A DNA stretch of 64,000 nt, from contig NZ_AMRK01000008.1 of the NCBI RefSeq assembly GCF_000299875.1, forward strand, positions 147,573 through 211,572. Direction: 5' to 3'. The stretch comes from Celeribacter baekdonensis B30 (GTDB lineage Bacteria > Pseudomonadota > Alphaproteobacteria > Rhodobacterales > Rhodobacteraceae). The notes below the pieces were generated by a model that saw only the letters and a list, made by a program, of their open reading frames with translations, did no database searches and was not told the origin of the DNA. The translations under genes were made by a program, and so were the position numbers. Every line of letters starts with the position of its first letter. Within the stretch, counting starts at the first letter, position 1. Shown here piece after piece: positions 24,326-36,100 of the stretch.

Positions 24326-25053
24326 AAGGTAAAGCCCGGAAGACTGTCCATCGCGGTCTTCAACGCCTCGCCCCACCTCGATGAAATCGTTTGGAAATAC
24401 TCGTCATCGGCGGTGATGCGGCGTTGGTGTGTGACTTTATAGGTATCGGTTTCGATCACTTGCAAATCGAACGGCAGGCCAACCGAGAGGTTGGCTTTCA
24501 CCGTGCTGTCAAAGGAAACCAGCGTCAATTTGACCGCATCTTCAAAGGACATAGCCGGATCATAAGCACGCACCAAAATCGGTTTGCCGTATTTGGTTTC
24601 ACCGATTTGGAAAAACGGCGTCTCATCCCCCGCCTCGATGAAATTGCCCTCGGGATAGATCAAAAACAGGCGTGGCGGGTTGCCTTTGATTTGACCGCCC
24701 AAAAGCACGGTGGCGTTGAACGTGCTCGACGCACGTTGGCCTTCGTCGGCATGGGTGGTGATCAGATCCTTGAGGGTCTGGGCCACGATCCGCGCCACCT
24801 GGAACATCGAAGGGGCGGCCAGGATCGAAGGTTCGCGCTCTTCCGGCGCTTTGGTACGCTCGTCGAGCAGGGAAACCAAAGCCTGTGTCGTTGCCAGATT
24901 GCCCGCCGTCATCAGCGTCAAAACGCGTTCGCCGGGGGCTTCCCATGTGAACATCTTTTTGAAGGTGGAAATGTTATCGACGCCTGCATTGGTGCGGGTG
25001 TCCGACATCATCACAAGGCCCTTATCGAGCATCATGCCGACGCAATAGGTCAT
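24322..25053 (-). CDS. Anbu-type proteasome-related Ntn-hydrolase
   Basis: This is the bacterial ancestor-like proteasome homologue Anbu (BPH), thought to form open helical rings. The 243-residue product starts MTYCVGMMLDKGLVMMSDTRTN. Met removal exposes Thr2 as the N-terminal nucleophile, with Asp18 and Lys32/33 (TFKKMFTW) in the places of the proteasome Thr1/Asp17/Lys33 set. RVLTLMTAGNLATTQ and SYL-like GETKYGKPIL segments are typical of the family. The peptidase substrate is not known. It is last in the four-gene operon with transglutaminase, alpha-E and ATP-grasp proteins, the well-known Anbu neighbourhood. Confidence 0.92.
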   Translation of the reverse strand: MTYCVGMMLDKGLVMMSDTRTNAGVDNISTFKKMFTWEAPGERVLTLMTAGNLATTQALVSLLDERTKAPEEREPSILAAPSMFQVARIVAQTLKDLITTHADEGQRASSTFNATVLLGGQIKGNPPRLFLIYPEGNFIEAGDETPFFQIGETKYGKPILVRAYDPAMSFEDAVKLTLVSFDSTVKANLSVGLPFDLQVIETDTYKVTHQRRITADDEYFQTISSRWGEALKTAMDSLPGFTF

Positions 25054-25070
25054 CTGTCCCTCCGGGAACT

Positions 25071-25871
25071 TTATTGTTGCTGGGCAACTTCAATGGCGAC
25101 CGAAAGAGTCTCTCCCGCCCCGCCGTATCGTGTGCCAGTTACAGGGGCCGCCCCCTGATAGTCCAGCCCTGTTGCAACACGGACATAACGTGTGTCCGGG
25201 CAAATCTGATTGGACACATCAAATCCGACCCAGCCCAGACCATCGACATGCGCCTCGGCCCAGGCATGGGTGGCGTCCTGTTCGATGCGATCATCCATCA
25301 TCAGATAACCGGAGACATAGCGCGCCGGAAATCCCATTTCGCGCGCCGCCGCGATAAAGATATGAGCGTGGTCCTGGCACACACCTTTGCCTTCGGCAAT
25401 CGCATCTTCGGCGCGGGTCTCGGATTGCGAGGTGCCGACCTCATAGGCCACGACCTCGCTGATCACCCGCGAGAGATCGTGCAGCTTGCCGACCGAGCTC
25501 TCGCCCTCCACCTGTTTGATCAACGCGCGCACGCCGGGCCCCGGTTTGGTCAGCGGCGTGACGGTTTCAAACAGCCACAGTGGCGCAGGCCCGCGATGCG
25601 CGCCAATGATACCTGTGGTGTCGGAGACCTCGACCTCACCCTCGGAGCGCACGGTGACTTCGGTGACGTCCTTATCAAAAGAAATCAGCTCGACCGCATT
25701 GTTCATATGATCATGATATTCGAGTTCCTTTTTGGCCCCAGACAGGGTGGTGGTCCAGCGGATTACCTCCTGACCATGGCCGGATTTTGGCGTTTTGCGC
25801 AACTGTTGCAGCCCGTAAGCCACAGGATCGGCAAAGGAATATCGGGTGGTGTGGCGGATCGTCAGGCGCAT
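25071..25871 (-). CDS. Transglutaminase-like cysteine protease (Anbu operon)
   Basis: A 266-residue protein with an N-terminal beta domain (MRLTIRHTTRYSFADPVAYGLQQLRKTP, the bacterial transglutaminase-like N-terminal region) and a papain-like catalytic core. The core has the Cys in EGKGVCQDHAHIFIAAAREMGFPARYVSGY, the His in DATHAWAEAHVDGLGWVGFD and the following Asp. It probably makes or breaks an isopeptide or amide bond in a peptide product made by the ATP-grasp partner. It is 17 bases from the Anbu gene and 6 bases from the alpha-E gene. Confidence 0.92.
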   Translation of the reverse strand: MRLTIRHTTRYSFADPVAYGLQQLRKTPKSGHGQEVIRWTTTLSGAKKELEYHDHMNNAVELISFDKDVTEVTVRSEGEVEVSDTTGIIGAHRGPAPLWLFETVTPLTKPGPGVRALIKQVEGESSVGKLHDLSRVISEVVAYEVGTSQSETRAEDAIAEGKGVCQDHAHIFIAAAREMGFPARYVSGYLMMDDRIEQDATHAWAEAHVDGLGWVGFDVSNQICPDTRYVRVATGLDYQGAAPVTGTRYGGAGETLSVAIEVAQQQ

Positions 25872-25877
25872 AGGTCC

Positions 25878-26819
25878 TCACTCATAAAAGCGATAGTCTT
25901 GTTCGATTTGGCCACCAAGCTGGCGCAAACTCGTCAAGACGTTTTGAATATACTCATGCAGCCCGTATTCAAAGACCGCGTCGATATCATGCGCATTGAA
26001 CCGATTGACCAGCGCCTCAGCCAAGTCCATCGAGGGAAATTTGGCACCATAATCTGACCCAAGATAGGCCAGATTGTCATAGATTTTTGACACGCAGAAA
26101 TTCAGCGAACGCGGCATACGTTTGTCGAGCACAAGGAACTGCGCAATGTCGCGGGCGTTGACTTGCGAGCCGTACGCCATGCGAAACCCGCCCCGCGCCG
26201 AGACCGAGCGCAGGATGGTTTCCCAATGCACATTGTCGATCGAGGAGCCGACCGAAAAATTCGACGGCAAAAGCACATAGTATTTCACGTCCAAAATCCG
26301 CGCTGTGGCATCCGCACGTTCGATAAACGTGCCGATGCGGGCGAAATCATAAATGTCATTGCGCAGCATCGTGCCATGGGTCGCGCCACGCACCAAGGCG
26401 GTGCGTTGACGAATGAGGCCCAGCACGGCCGGAAGGTCGCGTTCGGAGACTTTGCGTTTCAACGCCTCGCGGGTGGCCATGTAACAGCCGTTCAAGGCCT
26501 CCCAGACCTCGCCGGTCAGGGCCGTGCGCACGAGGCGGGCGTTTTGGCGCGCCTCCGAGATGGTCGAGAGCACCGAGGACGGATTGTCCCGAGAGCGCAG
26601 CATCCAATCAATCGCGCTGTCTTTGCTGGTCTCATCGTAATGGGCGTCATAGCCCTCAATAACGCCCGCCGATTGCATCACCGAGGTCCATTCATCATCG
26701 GCATCGCCCAAACGGGTCAGGCCAATGCGCTGCCCCGTATCGACAAGACGTGAGGTGTTTTCGGCCCGCTCCAGATAGCGAAACATCCAGTAGAGGCCAT
26801 TTGCGGTTTTCCCAAGCAT
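25878..26819 (-). CDS. Alpha-E domain protein (Anbu operon)
   Basis: A 313-residue all-helical protein starting MLGKTANGLYWMFRYLERAENTSRLVD, the strongest signature of the alpha-E family. Further conserved blocks are IGTFIERADATARILDVKYYVLLP near residue 170 and the C-terminal YIQNVLTSLRQLGGQIEQDYRF. It always travels with the ATP-grasp and transglutaminase genes and is probably the structural partner of the ligase. No catalytic motif is apparent. Confidence 0.9.
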   Translation of the reverse strand: MLGKTANGLYWMFRYLERAENTSRLVDTGQRIGLTRLGDADDEWTSVMQSAGVIEGYDAHYDETSKDSAIDWMLRSRDNPSSVLSTISEARQNARLVRTALTGEVWEALNGCYMATREALKRKVSERDLPAVLGLIRQRTALVRGATHGTMLRNDIYDFARIGTFIERADATARILDVKYYVLLPSNFSVGSSIDNVHWETILRSVSARGGFRMAYGSQVNARDIAQFLVLDKRMPRSLNFCVSKIYDNLAYLGSDYGAKFPSMDLAEALVNRFNAHDIDAVFEYGLHEYIQNVLTSLRQLGGQIEQDYRFYE

Positions 26820-26835
26820 ATCTGTCCCCTACCCT

Positions 26836-28260
26836 TTAATCTTCAAGCACCCAAGTGTCTTTGGTGCCCCCACCTTGGGATGAGTTCACCACCAAGGAGC
26901 CTTTTTGCAGCGCCACACGGGTCAAGCCGCCGGGCGTGATGTTGACCCCCTCGGGCGAGCAGAGCACATAGGGCCGCAGATCGACGTGGCGCGGGGCAAG
27001 CCCTGCCTTGGTAAAGATCGGCACAGTCGAGAGGGCCAGCGTCGGCTGGGCGATATAATTCGAGGGGCGCGAGGTCAATTTGGCGCGGAAGGCTTCGATC
27101 TCTTTCTTGCTTGAGGTCGGTCCGATCAACATGCCGTAGCCACCAGATCCATGCACCTCTTTGACCACCAGTTCAGAGAGGTTGTCGAGCACATAGGCCA
27201 GACTGTCTGGCTCGGAACAGCGCCATGTCGGCACGTTTTCCAAAATCGCTTTCTCGCCAGTATAGAACTCAACTATCTCCGGCATATAGCTATAGATCGC
27301 TTTGTCATCGGCGATGCCAGTGCCCGGCGCGTTGGCGATGGTGATGCCGCCCGCGCGGTAGACATCCATGATGCCTGGCACACCCAGAGCCGACTCCGGG
27401 TTAAAGTTCAGCGGATCGAGGAAATCGTCGTCAATCCGGCGGTAGAGCACATCAATCGGTTGATAGCCGCGGGTGGTGCGCATGGCGACACGCCCGTCGA
27501 CAACCCGAAGATCATGACCCTCAACCAATTCCACGCCCATTTGATCGGCCAAAAACGCGTGTTCAAAATAGGCGGAGTTGTAAATCCCCGGCGTCAAGAC
27601 GGCCACGGTTGGCGGCCCATCACAGGCGGGCGGCGCACAGGCGGCCAGCGAACGGCGCAGGTCCGACGGGTAGTTTTGCACCGGCTGCACGCGGTTCTTG
27701 GAAAACAGTTCAGGGAACATTTGCAGCATCGTCTCGCGGTTCTCCAACATGTAGGAGACGCCGGAGGGGGTGCGGGCATTGTCTTCGAGGACATAGAACT
27801 GATCGTCGCCGGTGCGCACAAGGTCGGTGCCCACAATATGAGTATAGATGCCCCCCGGCGGACACATCCCCATCATATGCGGTAAAAACGCCTCGTTGCG
27901 GGTGATCATCTCAAGAGGGATACGGCCCGCTTTGATGATTTCCTGCCGATTATAGATGTCGTGAAGAAAGGCGTTGATCGCACGGACCCGCTGTTCGATC
28001 CCCTTGGACAGCTTTTGCCATTCACGCCCGGAGATCACCCTCGGGATGATGTCGAACGGGATCAACCGCTCTTCGGCCTCCGAGCGTCCGTAGACGTTAA
28101 AGGTGATGCCCGTGAGCCGGAAGACCTCTTCCGCCTCGCGTTGTTTTGCCCGGAGCCGTTTGAGGTCTTCGCCTTCAAACCAGCTTTGAAATCCTGCGTA
28201 AGGATCGCGCAGGGTCTCATTGCGGCCCCACATTTCGTCAAAGATTTTTGTGTCGCTCAT
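26836..28260 (-). CDS. Circularly permuted ATP-grasp type 2 ligase (Anbu operon)
   Basis: A 474-residue enzyme. Characteristic segments are RVRAINAFLHDIYNRQEIIKAGRIP near residue 90, FYVLEDNARTPSGVSYMLENRE near residue 155, LYRRIDDDFLDPLNFNPESALGVPG near residue 275, VKEVHGSGGYGMLIGP near residue 365 and LRPYVL near residue 435. They match the circularly permuted ATP-grasp family, which probably forms amide bonds on a short peptide. It is first in the operon, so it leads expression of alpha-E, transglutaminase and Anbu. The peptide product is unknown. Confidence 0.92.
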   Translation of the reverse strand: MSDTKIFDEMWGRNETLRDPYAGFQSWFEGEDLKRLRAKQREAEEVFRLTGITFNVYGRSEAEERLIPFDIIPRVISGREWQKLSKGIEQRVRAINAFLHDIYNRQEIIKAGRIPLEMITRNEAFLPHMMGMCPPGGIYTHIVGTDLVRTGDDQFYVLEDNARTPSGVSYMLENRETMLQMFPELFSKNRVQPVQNYPSDLRRSLAACAPPACDGPPTVAVLTPGIYNSAYFEHAFLADQMGVELVEGHDLRVVDGRVAMRTTRGYQPIDVLYRRIDDDFLDPLNFNPESALGVPGIMDVYRAGGITIANAPGTGIADDKAIYSYMPEIVEFYTGEKAILENVPTWRCSEPDSLAYVLDNLSELVVKEVHGSGGYGMLIGPTSSKKEIEAFRAKLTSRPSNYIAQPTLALSTVPIFTKAGLAPRHVDLRPYVLCSPEGVNITPGGLTRVALQKGSLVVNSSQGGGTKDTWVLED

Positions 28261-28550
28261 GCTCAGAATTTAGAGGGTCGGTTGAGCGCTTCACAATCGG
28301 AATCACGCGTTTTACGGTGATGAAATGCGCATTAGCCTATTTTTTAATCAAAAGACTTTGACAAACCGGATCATAAGACGCCGTTTCCCGCCTCAATCCG
28401 CCATGCAATCCGCATTGTATACCTCGGGATACATTGACTTGAGACCCATACTCCGCTACCCGAAAGCCCAAGCGCAAAAGGGCAATTGCCCCAATGCAGA
28501 ATCGCTGAAAAGCATCGCTTAAAGTGGCAGACCCACTAGTGGAGGACCCC

Positions 28551-30740
28551 ATGGCCCAAGAGACCCCCGATATCATCTACACCATCGTAGACGAAGCCCC
28601 TGAACTCGCGCGTGGATCGCTTTTGCCGATCATCACCTCGTTCTCCGAAGCCGCAGGGATCAACGTCGAGACCCGCGATATTTCGGTCGCCGCCCGCATC
28701 CTCGCGCTCTTCCCGGATCTGCTTTCGGACGATCAAAAAGTGTCTGACGATTTGGCCGAACTGGGCGAGTTGGTGAAAACCCCCGAAGCCAACGTGATCA
28801 AGCTGCCGAACGTCTCCGCCTCCGTGCCGCAACTGGAAGCCGCAATCAAAGAATTGCAGGGCCAAGGCTACCCGATCCCGTCCTACCCCGCCGATCCGCA
28901 AACTGACGCAGAAAAGGCGATCCGCGCCAAATACGACACGATCAAAGGCTCCGCCGTGAACCCGGTTCTGCGCGAAGGCAACTCCGACCGTCGTTCCGCC
29001 AAAGCCGTGAAAGAATACGCCAAGGCCAACCCGCACCGCATGGGCAAATGGACCTCCGCATCCAAAACCACGGTCGCCTCGATGCCGGGCAACGACTTTT
29101 TCGCCAATGAAAAAGCCGCCACCATCACGGCTGCCCAATCCGGCGGTGCCAAGATCGTGTTTACCGCCAAAGACGGCACCGAGACCGTTCTGAAATCCGG
29201 TTTGAAATATGCCGAAGGCGAAGTGGTCGACGCGACATTCCTTTCCGCCAAGGCGCTGCGCGCCTATATCAAAGCCGAAATCGAAAGCATGGAGCCGGGC
29301 GTTTTGTTCTCCGTGCACCTCAAAGCCACGATGATGAAGGTCTCTGACCCGATCATCTTCGGTCACTTCGTGTCGGTTTATCTCGAAGATTTCATCGCCA
29401 AACACGGGGCCTCTCTGGATTGGAACCCGAACGACGGCATCGGTGAATTGGACAAACTGATCGCGGACAATGCCGAGATGAAAGCGGACCTCAAAGCCGC
29501 CCTTGACGCCCGTCCGCCACTTTACATGGTGAATTCTGACAAGGGCATCACCAACCTGCATGTGCCCTCCGACGTGATCATCGACGCCTCCATGCCCGCT
29601 GTGATCAAAGCCGGTGGCATCGGTTGGGGCCCGGACGGCAAAGCGGCTGACACCAAATGCTGCATCCCGGACAACTCTTACGCCTGCGTCTATGACGAGA
29701 CGGTCGAGTATTTCAAAGAGACCGGCACGCTGGACGTCACCACCTGTGGTGCCGTGTCCAATGTTGGCCTGATGGCGCAAAAGGCCGAAGAATACGGCTC
29801 CCACCCGACCACCTTCGAAATGAAGGCAGACGGCAAAGTCGAGATCGTTTTGGACAACGGCGATGTCCTGCATTCCCACGCGGTTGAAGCGGGCGACATC
29901 TGGCGGTCCTGTACCGCGAAAAAAGCGCCGATCCTCGATTGGATTCAACTCGGCATCGAACGTTTTGACGCCACCGGCACCGGTGCCTTCTGGTTGGATG
30001 CCAACCGCGCGCATGATGCGGAGCTGATCAAATATGTCGAACCGGCGCTGAAAGCCGCAGGCAAAGACATCCCGATCATGGCCCCGCGCGAAGCCACCCG
30101 TTTCTCCTTTGTCGAGATGCGCAAAGGCAAAGACGTTGTGACCATCACCGGCAACGTGCTGCGCGATTATCTGACCGATCTGTTCCCGATCCTGGAACTG
30201 GGCACCTCGGCGAAAATGCTCTCCATCGTCAAATTGATGAACGGCGGCGGCATGTTTGAAACCGGGGCTGGCGGCTCTGCGCCGAAACACGTGCAGCAGG
30301 TGATCGAAGAAAACCACCTGCGCTGGGACAGCCTTGGCGAATTCTGTGCCTTGGGCGAAAGCTACGCGTTCTTGGCCGCCTCGCGTGGCAAAGCCAAAGC
30401 CGCCGTTTTGGCGACTGCTGTCGAAGAGGCGACCCAAAAGCTGTTGTTGAATGGCAAGTCGCCGGAGCGCAAAGTCGGTGAAAACGACAACCGCTCATCG
30501 CACTACTGGTTTGCGCGCTACTGGGCCGAAGCCTTGGCCGCTCAGTCCACCGATGCCGCTCTGGCTGCGCATTTCGCCCCGATTGCCAAAGAGTTGGTCG
30601 AGAAAGAAGAGATCATCCTGGACGAGTTGAAAATCTCCGAAGGTGAACCCGCCGATTTGGGCGGCTATTATCACGCAGATCCGGCCAAAGTCGCCTCTGT
30701 GATGCGCCCTTCGGCCACGCTGAACGCCATCATTGGTTGA
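28551..30740 (+). CDS. icd: Monomeric NADP-dependent isocitrate dehydrogenase
   Basis: It oxidises isocitrate to 2-oxoglutarate in the citric acid cycle. At 729 residues it has the length of the monomeric (IDH-II) type, not the ~400-residue dimeric type. Diagnostic segments are [29 protein letters not shown] (substrate loop), [48 protein letters not shown] and [14 protein letters not shown]. The start at 28551 is fixed by GGAGG 5 bases upstream; the frame is open to 28524. A strong terminator follows. Confidence 0.97.
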   Translation: MAQETPDIIYTIVDEAPELARGSLLPIITSFSEAAGINVETRDISVAARILALFPDLLSDDQKVSDDLAELGELVKTPEANVIKLPNVSASVPQLEAAIKELQGQGYPIPSYPADPQTDAEKAIRAKYDTIKGSAVNPVLREGNSDRRSAKAVKEYAKANPHRMGKWTSASKTTVASMPGNDFFANEKAATITAAQSGGAKIVFTAKDGTETVLKSGLKYAEGEVVDATFLSAKALRAYIKAEIESMEPGVLFSVHLKATMMKVSDPIIFGHFVSVYLEDFIAKHGASLDWNPNDGIGELDKLIADNAEMKADLKAALDARPPLYMVNSDKGITNLHVPSDVIIDASMPAVIKAGGIGWGPDGKAADTKCCIPDNSYACVYDETVEYFKETGTLDVTTCGAVSNVGLMAQKAEEYGSHPTTFEMKADGKVEIVLDNGDVLHSHAVEAGDIWRSCTAKKAPILDWIQLGIERFDATGTGAFWLDANRAHDAELIKYVEPALKAAGKDIPIMAPREATRFSFVEMRKGKDVVTITGNVLRDYLTDLFPILELGTSAKMLSIVKLMNGGGMFETGAGGSAPKHVQQVIEENHLRWDSLGEFCALGESYAFLAASRGKAKAAVLATAVEEATQKLLLNGKSPERKVGENDNRSSHYWFARYWAEALAAQSTDAALAAHFAPIAKELVEKEEIILDELKISEGEPADLGGYYHADPAKVASVMRPSATLNAIIG

Positions 30741-30763
30741 TCTAAGCAGCGGTTTTAAAACAG

Positions 30764-30791
30764 AAAGGGAGCCATCTTGGCTCCCTTTTTT
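30764..30791 (+). terminator. Rho-independent terminator after icd
   Basis: AAAGGGAGCCA and TGGCTCCCTTT form a perfect 11-bp stem with a TCT loop and a T-run (TTTTTT), 24 bases after the icd stop. Confidence 0.95.
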
Positions 30792-30889
30792 AGTTTTTGG
30801 GCGCCTTAAACCCCTCCTTAAGGGATTGCCGATACTGTGCTGTCAGATCGTGGCGAACTCCCGCCATAAAGTGACGGCATAGGGCTCAA

Positions 30890-32971
30890 ATGTTCAGTAA
30901 GTTTAAACGCACAAAATCTACGACACTCTCTCGTCCGACGGATGCGGCCCTTTTGACCGCCGTCGACAAAACCCATTTTATGCTCAACTGTACGCCAGAC
31001 GGATTCATCCTCTCCGCCAACGCACAGTTCTGTCGTCGCATGGGATTTGATGAGACGTCGATTGTCGGCATCCCCTATAAAACCCTTGTCCGCAACAAAG
31101 ATCACACCGAATGTGCCGCACTTTGGGCGGAACTCGCCAAAGATGAGCCGCACAATCAAATCATGCCGCGCCTCAATGCCTCGGGCGAAGAGGTTTGGCT
31201 TGATACCACCTATGTTCCGATCAAAGATGATCAGGGGGCCGTTGCTTATATTGCGATCATTGCCCGCGAAATTTCTGAAATGCATCTGCGCCGCCGTGAC
31301 AACCGATCCAAAGAGGATGCGATCAAGCGCTCGATGGCGGTGATCGAATTTGACCTTCAGGGCAATATCCTCATCGCGAATGATCATTTTCTCTCTGCGA
31401 CCGGCTATTCCATGGAGGAATTGAAGGGTCAACACCACAGCATTTTCATGCCAAAGGATGAGGTCAATACTCAGGCCTATCGTGACTTCTGGACCCGCCT
31501 CGGACAAGGCGCCTCCGAAAAGGGGCCGGTGAAACGCATTGCGAAAGACGGCTCGGTGGTCTGGCTTGAAAGCACCTATGAAACCCTGATCGACCCTGAA
31601 GGGCGCCCTTTTAAGGTGGTGAAATACGCTTTTGACATCACAACAGCCAAAAACATGGAAGCGGATGCACGCGGTCAAATCGACGCCATCCAAAAGGTTC
31701 AGGCCGTGATCGAATTCAATCCAGATGGCACAATCCGCCGCGCCAATGACAACTTTTGTCACGTCATGGGCTATGACGAATCCGAAATCATTGGCAAACA
31801 CCACAGACTCTTCATCGACCCGGCCTATGCGGCGTCTTCTGACTATGCACAATTCTGGGCGCGTCTGAGATCGGGCGAAGCGCTCAGTGACGAATACGCG
31901 CGTCTTGGCAAAAACGGCCAACGCATCACCATCAAAGCCAGCTACAATCCGATCCGCAATGCGGCGGGACAAGTTGTGAAAGTCGTCAAATTTGCCGTCG
32001 ACACAACCATCTACCGCCGCACCGCTGAAACCCTCATGGCAGGTCTTGATGCCTTGGCACATGGCAACCTGGCGGTACAACTCGACGCCGATCTGGGTGA
32101 ATTCGATGACATTCGAAAAAATTTCAACATTGCCCTCTCGAAACTCAATCACACGATTGGCAGCGTGGCTGACAGCACGCAAATCATCAAAGCAGAATCC
32201 GACGCCATCGGCCATGCCACGGATGATCTTGCCCGACGCACGGAAGCCCAGGCGGCAACCCTCGAAGAAAGTGCCTCGGCCCTCGACGAGTTGGTGGCCT
32301 CTGTCACAGGCGTGGCAAACACTGCCGGTACGGTCCAGAGTCAATCCAAAGAAGCACAGGGTTACACAGTCCAAGCCGGCGATGTCGTGGATCGCGCTGT
32401 GAATGCAATGGACGAGATTGAAAACTCGTCGAAACAAGTCGCTTCGATCACCTCCGTCATCGACGACATCGCGTTTCAAACCAATCTTTTGGCTCTAAAT
32501 GCCGGTGTGGAAGCTGCGCGTGCAGGCGATGCGGGGCGTGGCTTTGCCGTGGTTGCCTCGGAAGTTCGCGCCTTGGCGCAGAGGTCGTCAGATGCCGCGC
32601 GTGAAATCGCAACGCTCATTGACACATCGAACCGTCAGGTCGCGAATGGCGTTGATTTGGTCCGCGAAGCCGGGGCCGCCCTTGGCCGTATTCGTGAAGC
32701 CGTCGAGAAAATCAATCACGGGATCGAGCAGGTCGCAACCTCAACAACGGAACAGGCCACCGGCCTTGGCGAATTAAGCTCGGCAATCAACCAGCTTGAC
32801 CAAACCACACAACAAAACGCCGCCATGTCGGAAGAAACCAACGCCGCAACAGTCAGCTTGCAAAACAACATTGCCGCGATGGAACAAGACGTCAGCTTTT
32901 TCTCGGTGCAAGACACTCAGAGCAGTGCAAGTGTCAAACCATTTGAGGTTGGGTTGTCCCGTAGCGCGTAG
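30890..32971 (+). CDS. Soluble methyl-accepting chemotaxis protein with three PAS domains
   Basis: A 693-residue cytoplasmic receptor with no membrane helix. Three PAS domains lie in tandem, about 25-135, 145-257 and 267-380. Each has a similar core such as [24 protein letters not shown] and [29 protein letters not shown]-like linker at about 383-430 follows ([23 protein letters not shown]). The signalling domain has the conserved hairpin [20 protein letters not shown] near residue 530. PAS sensors of this kind often bind heme or flavin and sense oxygen or redox state; the ligand cannot be told. A terminator shared with the RND operon follows. Confidence 0.92.
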   Translation: MFSKFKRTKSTTLSRPTDAALLTAVDKTHFMLNCTPDGFILSANAQFCRRMGFDETSIVGIPYKTLVRNKDHTECAALWAELAKDEPHNQIMPRLNASGEEVWLDTTYVPIKDDQGAVAYIAIIAREISEMHLRRRDNRSKEDAIKRSMAVIEFDLQGNILIANDHFLSATGYSMEELKGQHHSIFMPKDEVNTQAYRDFWTRLGQGASEKGPVKRIAKDGSVVWLESTYETLIDPEGRPFKVVKYAFDITTAKNMEADARGQIDAIQKVQAVIEFNPDGTIRRANDNFCHVMGYDESEIIGKHHRLFIDPAYAASSDYAQFWARLRSGEALSDEYARLGKNGQRITIKASYNPIRNAAGQVVKVVKFAVDTTIYRRTAETLMAGLDALAHGNLAVQLDADLGEFDDIRKNFNIALSKLNHTIGSVADSTQIIKAESDAIGHATDDLARRTEAQAATLEESASALDELVASVTGVANTAGTVQSQSKEAQGYTVQAGDVVDRAVNAMDEIENSSKQVASITSVIDDIAFQTNLLALNAGVEAARAGDAGRGFAVVASEVRALAQRSSDAAREIATLIDTSNRQVANGVDLVREAGAALGRIREAVEKINHGIEQVATSTTEQATGLGELSSAINQLDQTTQQNAAMSEETNAATVSLQNNIAAMEQDVSFFSVQDTQSSASVKPFEVGLSRSA

Positions 32972-33033
32972 CGCGTTTCACGGACAGTTCCGGCGAGGCT
33001 CATAAGGCTGACATCGTTCGTGGTATCAGGCAA

Positions 33034-33065
33034 AAGAGGGGGCGTATTACGCCCCCTCTTTATTT
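33034..33065 (+). terminator. Terminator between the chemoreceptor and RND genes
   Basis: AAGAGGGGGCGT, loop ATT, ACGCCCCCTCTT is a perfect 12-bp stem followed by TTATTT. On the minus strand the mirror T-run (CTTTTG) is also fair, so it may stop both converging transcripts. Confidence 0.85.
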
Positions 33066-33116
33066 CCTATTCCTGATTGAGAACCATGTGACCTCGCGCA
33101 GGGCTGGTTCCGCCCA

Positions 33117-36100
33117 TCACATTTTGAAAATGCGATAGATGGCTGGGATAACCAGCACGGTCAGTGCCGTCGAAGACAACAGCCCAAACAAGAGCGAAAT
33201 CGCCAGACCTTGGAAGATCGGGTCCACCAAAATCACCGCCGCCCCAATCATCGCGGCAATCGCGGTCAACAGGATCGGCTTGAACCGCGTGGCCCCTGCT
33301 TCGATGAGAATTTCAAGCGTCACATTGCCTTGATCATCGGCGTTGCGAATGAAATCGACCAAGAGGATCGAGTTTCGCACAATGATCCCCGCCAAAGCGA
33401 TGAAGCCAATCATCGACGTGGCCGAAAACGGCGCCCCAAACGACCAGTGCCCGATCATGATCCCCAAAAAGGTCAATGGCACCGGCGTCAGGATCACCAA
33501 GGGCAAGCGGAACGAGCCAAACTGAGCCACCACGAGGATGTAAATCCCCAAAAGCGCCACACCGAACGCCGCCCCCATGTCGCGGAAGGTGATCCAAGTC
33601 ACCTCCCACTCGCCATCCCACAACAAGGTCGGATGCTCGGTTTGCGACGGTTGACCATGCAGCGAAATCTCAGGCTTCGTCCCCTCCGGCCAGTCCATCG
33701 CATCCAACTTATCCGCAACAGCCATCATGCCATAAAGCGGCGCTTCATATTCACCGGCGAGTTCGGCCTGAACCATCACCACATCGTAGCCATTGTGACG
33801 GAAAATCGGAAAGGAAGTTTGTTCCTCGGTGATTTGAACCACATCGCCCAGCTCCACCACGCCACGCCCACCGGGCAATGCATTGGCTGGCACCGGGGTG
33901 GACAGTGTTTCGGCATCCAAAACCCGATCCGCACGATCACGTCCGATTACAATCGGGATCGGGCGGCGGCCTTCGCCCCGGTGCGAATAGCCCACCGTGG
34001 TATAACTGTTCAAAAGTTGAAGCGTCTGCGCGGCATCGGTTTCATTGACCTGATAAAAGTTCAAATCAGACGGCTGCATTTCGGCCCGGATGCGCCGTGC
34101 CTGAACCCCGAAATTATCATCGGTATCGACGATGAAATCGACATCTTCAAAGGCGTCGCGCACCTTGCCTGCAACTGCACGCCGGGTTTCGCCATCGGGG
34201 CCATAGATTTCGGCCAGAAGCGTCGAAATCACCGGCGGTCCAGGCGGAGGTTCGACCACTTTCATCGCGGTGCCAGGCGGTACAGTGATACCCTCAAGGA
34301 TTATTTCCCGCAGTTCGAGCGCGATATCATGCGAGGTCCGGTCACGTTCGGTTTTCGGCAAAAGTTTGAGTTGCACCTCGCCCATTTCCGGGTTTTCGCG
34401 CAAATAGTAATGCCGCACGAGACCGTTGAAGTTGAAGGGGGCGGAGGTGCCCGCATGGGTCTGGGCCGACATCACTTCAGGCAGGCCCATGGCGAGGCGC
34501 GCCGCCTGTTGGACAATCGCATCCGTGGCCTCGACAGATGCGCCTTCCGGCAAATCGACCATGATGGCCAGTTCGGATTTGTTGTCAAAGGGCAGCAATT
34601 TGACCGTGACGTCTTTGGTATACAGCGCGCCGAGCGAGCCAAAAGACAGCACGATCACTGCCAACAAAAACATCCAAGCGACTTTTTTCGACGCCAAAAC
34701 GGGCCGCGCAATGGAGGCGTAAAACTTGCCCAATGTGCCACCGGGAAACGCGCCCTCTTCGTCGTGATGAAGATCCGCGCGTCCTGCGATTTTCAACATC
34801 AACCAAGGCGTGATCATCACCGCCACGAAAAAGGAAAAGATCATCGCAGCCGAGGCATTGGCCGGGATCGGGGACATATATGGCCCCATCAACCCCGAGA
34901 CAAAGAGCATCGGCAACAGCGCCACGACCACCGTCAACGTGGCCACGATGGTCGGATTTCCAACCTCAGCCACGGCGGCAACCGCGGCGCCAAACCGGTT
35001 CTGACCCGGCTTTTTCATGCCCCAATGACGGGCGATGTTTTCGATCACCACAATGGCGTCATCGACCAAAATCCCGATGGAGAAAATCAGCGCAAACAGC
35101 GACACCCGGTTGAGCGTATAGCCCATGATATAGGCGGCAAAGAGGGTCAAAAGGATGGTGACCGGGATCACGATGGCGACCACAACGGCCTCGCGCCAAC
35201 CGATGGCGATCAACACCAAAATAACGATGGAGACGGTCGCAAGCCCCAGGTGAAACAGCAATTCATTGGCTTTTTCATTGGCGGTTTCGCCGTAATCGCG
35301 GGTCACTTCGATGCTGACGCTGTCGGGAATGATGCTGCCTTCCATCTCGGACACACGGGCCAAAACCTCTTCGGCCACAGTCACCGCATTGGCCCCCGCG
35401 CGCTTGGCAATGGCCAAGGTCACGGCGGGGCGGCGGACGATCTCGGCGCTCATGTCGATCGCGGCATGGCCGCCTTCGACCCCGCTGTCGACCCCCGCGC
35501 GCGTCAGGGTCGCCACATGTTTTTCGTCCAGATCGGAGACAAACCCAACATCAGCCACATCGCGGACATAGACCGTGCGGCCATCGCGGGCGGTGAGTTC
35601 GAGGTTGCCGATTTCTTCCGGCGTGGTCAGGGTTTTGCCGATAATCAGGCCAATTTGGTCGCCACCATCGCGCAGCAAACCCGCCGGGGATGAGGCGTTT
35701 GCGCTCTGCACTTTGCCTGCAAGCTGTTGTAAGGTAATACCATAAAGCGCCAGTTTTTCCGGCGAGGGGGCAACACGAAGCGCCTCTTCGGTGCCGCCAA
35801 TCACATAGGTGAGACCGACGTTTTCGATCCGGGCGAGGCGCACTTCAACCTCTTTGACGATCCGGGTGAGATCAGAAGGCATCATGCCTTCATTCCCTTC
35901 AGCAGGGCTAAAGGTCAGCGCGACAATCGCCACGTCATTGATGCCCCGGCCCACGACCAAGGGTTCGGGAATACCGACCGGGATACGGTCGAGATTGGCC
36001 ATGATTTTATCGCGCACCCGCAGGATGGCTGTGTCGGACGACACGCCGACCATGAAGCGCGCAGAGACCATAACGTGATCATCGCGGCTGTCCGAATAGA

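Noticed and set aside
28261..28550. Small plus-strand ORF and TTGACA-like sites in the gap before icd
   Set aside because: A TTGACA near 28357 lacks a matching -10 at the right distance, and the ORF at 28325 has no ribosome site; the gap probably holds only two divergent promoters.
28536..30437. A 633-codon ORF antisense to icd
   Set aside because: It is His/Gly/Arg/Phe-rich, typical of the reverse strand of a high-GC gene; icd on the other strand is certain.
30818..32479. A 553-codon ORF antisense to the chemoreceptor
   Set aside because: It is a composition artefact; the chemoreceptor frame contains all conserved motifs.
33210..35693. An 827-codon ORF antisense to the RND permease
   Set aside because: It is a shadow of the permease with His/Arg/Gln-rich composition and no recognisable domain.
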